Shown one piece after another: positions 51,611 through 52,801 of a DNA stretch of 52,801 nucleotides. The notes beneath the pieces are model-generated. The model was not told the DNA's origin and ran no database searches. It saw only the letters and a program-made list of their open reading frames with translations. Source of the DNA: Chromobacterium piscinae (GTDB taxonomy: Bacteria > Pseudomonadota > Gammaproteobacteria > Burkholderiales > Chromobacteriaceae); assembly GCF_021129175.1 (NCBI RefSeq), contig NZ_JAJOHV010000037.1:1-52801 (forward strand). The letters run 5' to 3'. The first letter of the stretch is position 1. Every line of letters starts with the position of its first letter. Made by a program: the position numbers and the translations under genes.

Positions 51611-52652
51611 TCCGGCGCCGGAATCCCCGGCCTACATTCCGCCTTCTCCTCCCGCCGGCAACGGCCAGATGAGCGCCATCGAGCAAGCCGCGGTGCTGCT
51701 CCTGTGCATGGGCGAGGAGCCCGCCGCCGCCGTGCTACGCTGCCTCAGCCGCGAAGAGCTGCTGCAAGTGACGCAAGCGATGTCCGGCATGAGCGGCATC
51801 AAGGTGGACGCGGTGAGGACGACGATGCAGCGCTTCTTCGACGAATACCGCGAGCAGAGCGGCGTGCACGGCGCCAGCCGCAGCTTCCTCAAGCGTTCGC
51901 TGGAGCTGGCGCTGGGCGGCGACATCGCCGGCAGCGTGCTGGACACCATCTACGGCGACGCGATCCGTCCCAAGATGGCGCGGCTGCAGTGGGTGTCGCC
52001 GCAGTGGCTGGCCGACCGCATCGCCGCCGAGCACGTGCGCATGCAAGCGGTGTTCCTCGCCTTCCTGCCGCCGGCGCTGGCTGGCCAGGTGGTGGAGGCG
52101 CTGCCGGAGGCCAGCCGCGACGGCGTGCTGGTCAATGTCGCCCGTCTGACGGACGTGGACCGCGAGCTGTTGAACGAGCTGGACGAGCTGGTCAACCGCT
52201 GCCTGGAGAGCCTGCACACCCAGAGCACCGCGGTGGAGGGCATGCAGCAGACCGCCGACATCATCAACCGCCTGCCGGGCGACCGCAGCCGGATGATGGA
52301 GCTGCTGCGCGCGCACGATCCGGAGATCGTCGACGAGATCGAGGTGAGGATGTACGACTTCTTCATCCTGTCGCGCCAGACCGAGGAAGTGCTGATGCGC
52401 ATCTGCGAGGACATTCCGCTGGAGCAGTGGGCGATCGCGCTGAAGGGAGCCGAGCCCGCGGTGCGCGACGCCATCATTCAGACCATGCCGCGCCGTCAGG
52501 CGCAGAACTTCGAGGCCACCATGCGCCGCTCCGGGCCGGTGCCCAAGAGCCGCGTCGAGGAGGCGCGCCGCGAGATCATGGCCCAGGTCAAGCAGCTGGC
52601 GGACGCTGGCGAGATCGACCTGCAGCTGTTCCCTGAGGAAGTGGTCGAGTGA
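51594..52652 (+). CDS. fliG: Flagellar motor switch protein FliG with altered torque residues
   Basis: A 352-residue C-ring protein. The N-terminal domain (SAIEQAAVLLLCMGEEPAAAVLRCLSREELLQV) binds FliF; the middle domain binds FliM. In the C-terminal torque domain ALKGAEPAVRDAIIQTMPRRQAQNFEATMRRSGPVPKS aligns with E. coli ALKGAE...MSQRAADILRDDLANRGPVRLS: K264 and R281 are kept, but D288, D289 and R297 correspond to A, T and P. The N-terminus carries a proline-rich 25-residue extension. It starts inside fliF and ends in a four-base overlap with fliH. Confidence 0.93.
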   Translation: MDANNNPAPESPAYIPPSPPAGNGQMSAIEQAAVLLLCMGEEPAAAVLRCLSREELLQVTQAMSGMSGIKVDAVRTTMQRFFDEYREQSGVHGASRSFLKRSLELALGGDIAGSVLDTIYGDAIRPKMARLQWVSPQWLADRIAAEHVRMQAVFLAFLPPALAGQVVEALPEASRDGVLVNVARLTDVDRELLNELDELVNRCLESLHTQSTAVEGMQQTADIINRLPGDRSRMMELLRAHDPEIVDEIEVRMYDFFILSRQTEEVLMRICEDIPLEQWAIALKGAEPAVRDAIIQTMPRRQAQNFEATMRRSGPVPKSRVEEARREIMAQVKQLADAGEIDLQLFPEEVVE

Positions 52653-52801
52653 AGCACTGGCGACCTTTCCGATTTCCGCCGCTGATAGACGGCGCGCCGC
52701 TGGCGCCCGACGCCGCGGCCGAGGTGCAGGCCTCCGCCGCGGACGGCTTCCGCCAGGGCATGGACGCCGGCTACCGCGAAGGCTTCGACAGCGGCGAGGC
52801 C
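52649..52801 (+). CDS. fliH: Flagellar assembly protein FliH, N-terminal part (continues beyond window)
   Basis: Fifty-one codons from a GTG that overlaps the fliG stop (GTGA). The sequence MKHWRPFRFPPLIDG followed by GFRQGMDAGYREGFDSGEA shows the glycine-spaced (GxxxG) repeat helix typical of FliH, which regulates the FliI ATPase. The position after fliG also fits. The rest lies outside the window. Confidence 0.85.
   Translation, partial: MKHWRPFRFPPLIDGAPLAPDAAAEVQASAADGFRQGMDAGYREGFDSGEA

Noticed and set aside
1-52801. tRNA genes, IS elements, prophage, CRISPR arrays or integron features
   Set aside because: I looked for transposase-like frames, terminal inverted repeats, regularly spaced direct repeats and tRNA-like cloverleaf signatures while reading and saw none.

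Overview
The window looks like a chromosomal segment of a Chromobacterium-like betaproteobacterium (Neisseriales). This is inferred from the very GC-rich coding sequence, the aroA / cmk-rpsA-ihfB-lapAB-pyrF housekeeping order, a CheV, a Shewanella-type lactate operon and a second, lateral-type flagellar export/basal-body cluster. I see no tRNA, rRNA, insertion sequence, prophage, CRISPR array or obvious frameshift; nearly all of the DNA is intact coding sequence.

Layout. (1) 1-1.9 kb: the 5' part of a fructose PTS EIIA-HPr gene (leaves the window) and a divergent LacI-family regulator with two similar operators between them. (2) 1.9-4.3 kb, minus strand: aroA, a MazG-like NTP pyrophosphohydrolase whose start site lies inside a 13-bp perfect hairpin, and a cytochrome b561. 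(3) 4.5-13.7 kb, plus strand: cmk, rpsA, ihfB, lapA, lapB, pyrF, ugd, hldA, a DUF924 gene, hldD, i.e. translation, DNA architecture and control/synthesis of LPS. (4) 13.8-23.4 kb: lldR, cheV, then lutA-lutC-lutB-dld-lldP, a complete L- and D-lactate uptake and oxidation unit with recognisable LldR operators. (5) 23.5-28.0 kb: cysM, a glutathione S-transferase, a periplasmic solute-binding protein, zapE and mgtC. (6) 28.2-34.1 kb: ribose operon rbsK-D-A-C-B followed by a regulator that resembles Cra/FruR. (7) 34.1-38.1 kb, minus strand: a probable three-gene unit of a serine-carboxypeptidase-like protein that has lost its whole catalytic triad, a family III CoA-transferase and an MFS transporter. 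(8) 38.3-42.8 kb: a lone flagellin gene; a secreted sulfite-oxidase-fold protein without any cysteine in its mature part, translationally coupled to a hybrid histidine kinase; and a convergent HTH-receiver response regulator. (9) 43.1-52.8 kb: a flagellar cluster fliM-N-P-Q-R-flhB-flhA (minus) divergent from fliE-F-G-H (plus, leaves the window). Its FliM has no CheY-binding peptide and its FliG has altered torque residues, which fits a lateral flagellar system.

The most unusual items are the dead S10 carboxypeptidase homologue and its operon, the cysteine-less molybdopterin-fold protein paired with a hybrid kinase, the hairpin that buries the start of the MazG-like gene, the Cra-like regulator beside the ribose operon, and the divergent motor-switch proteins. 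Functions are assigned by reading motifs and context; no database search was run.
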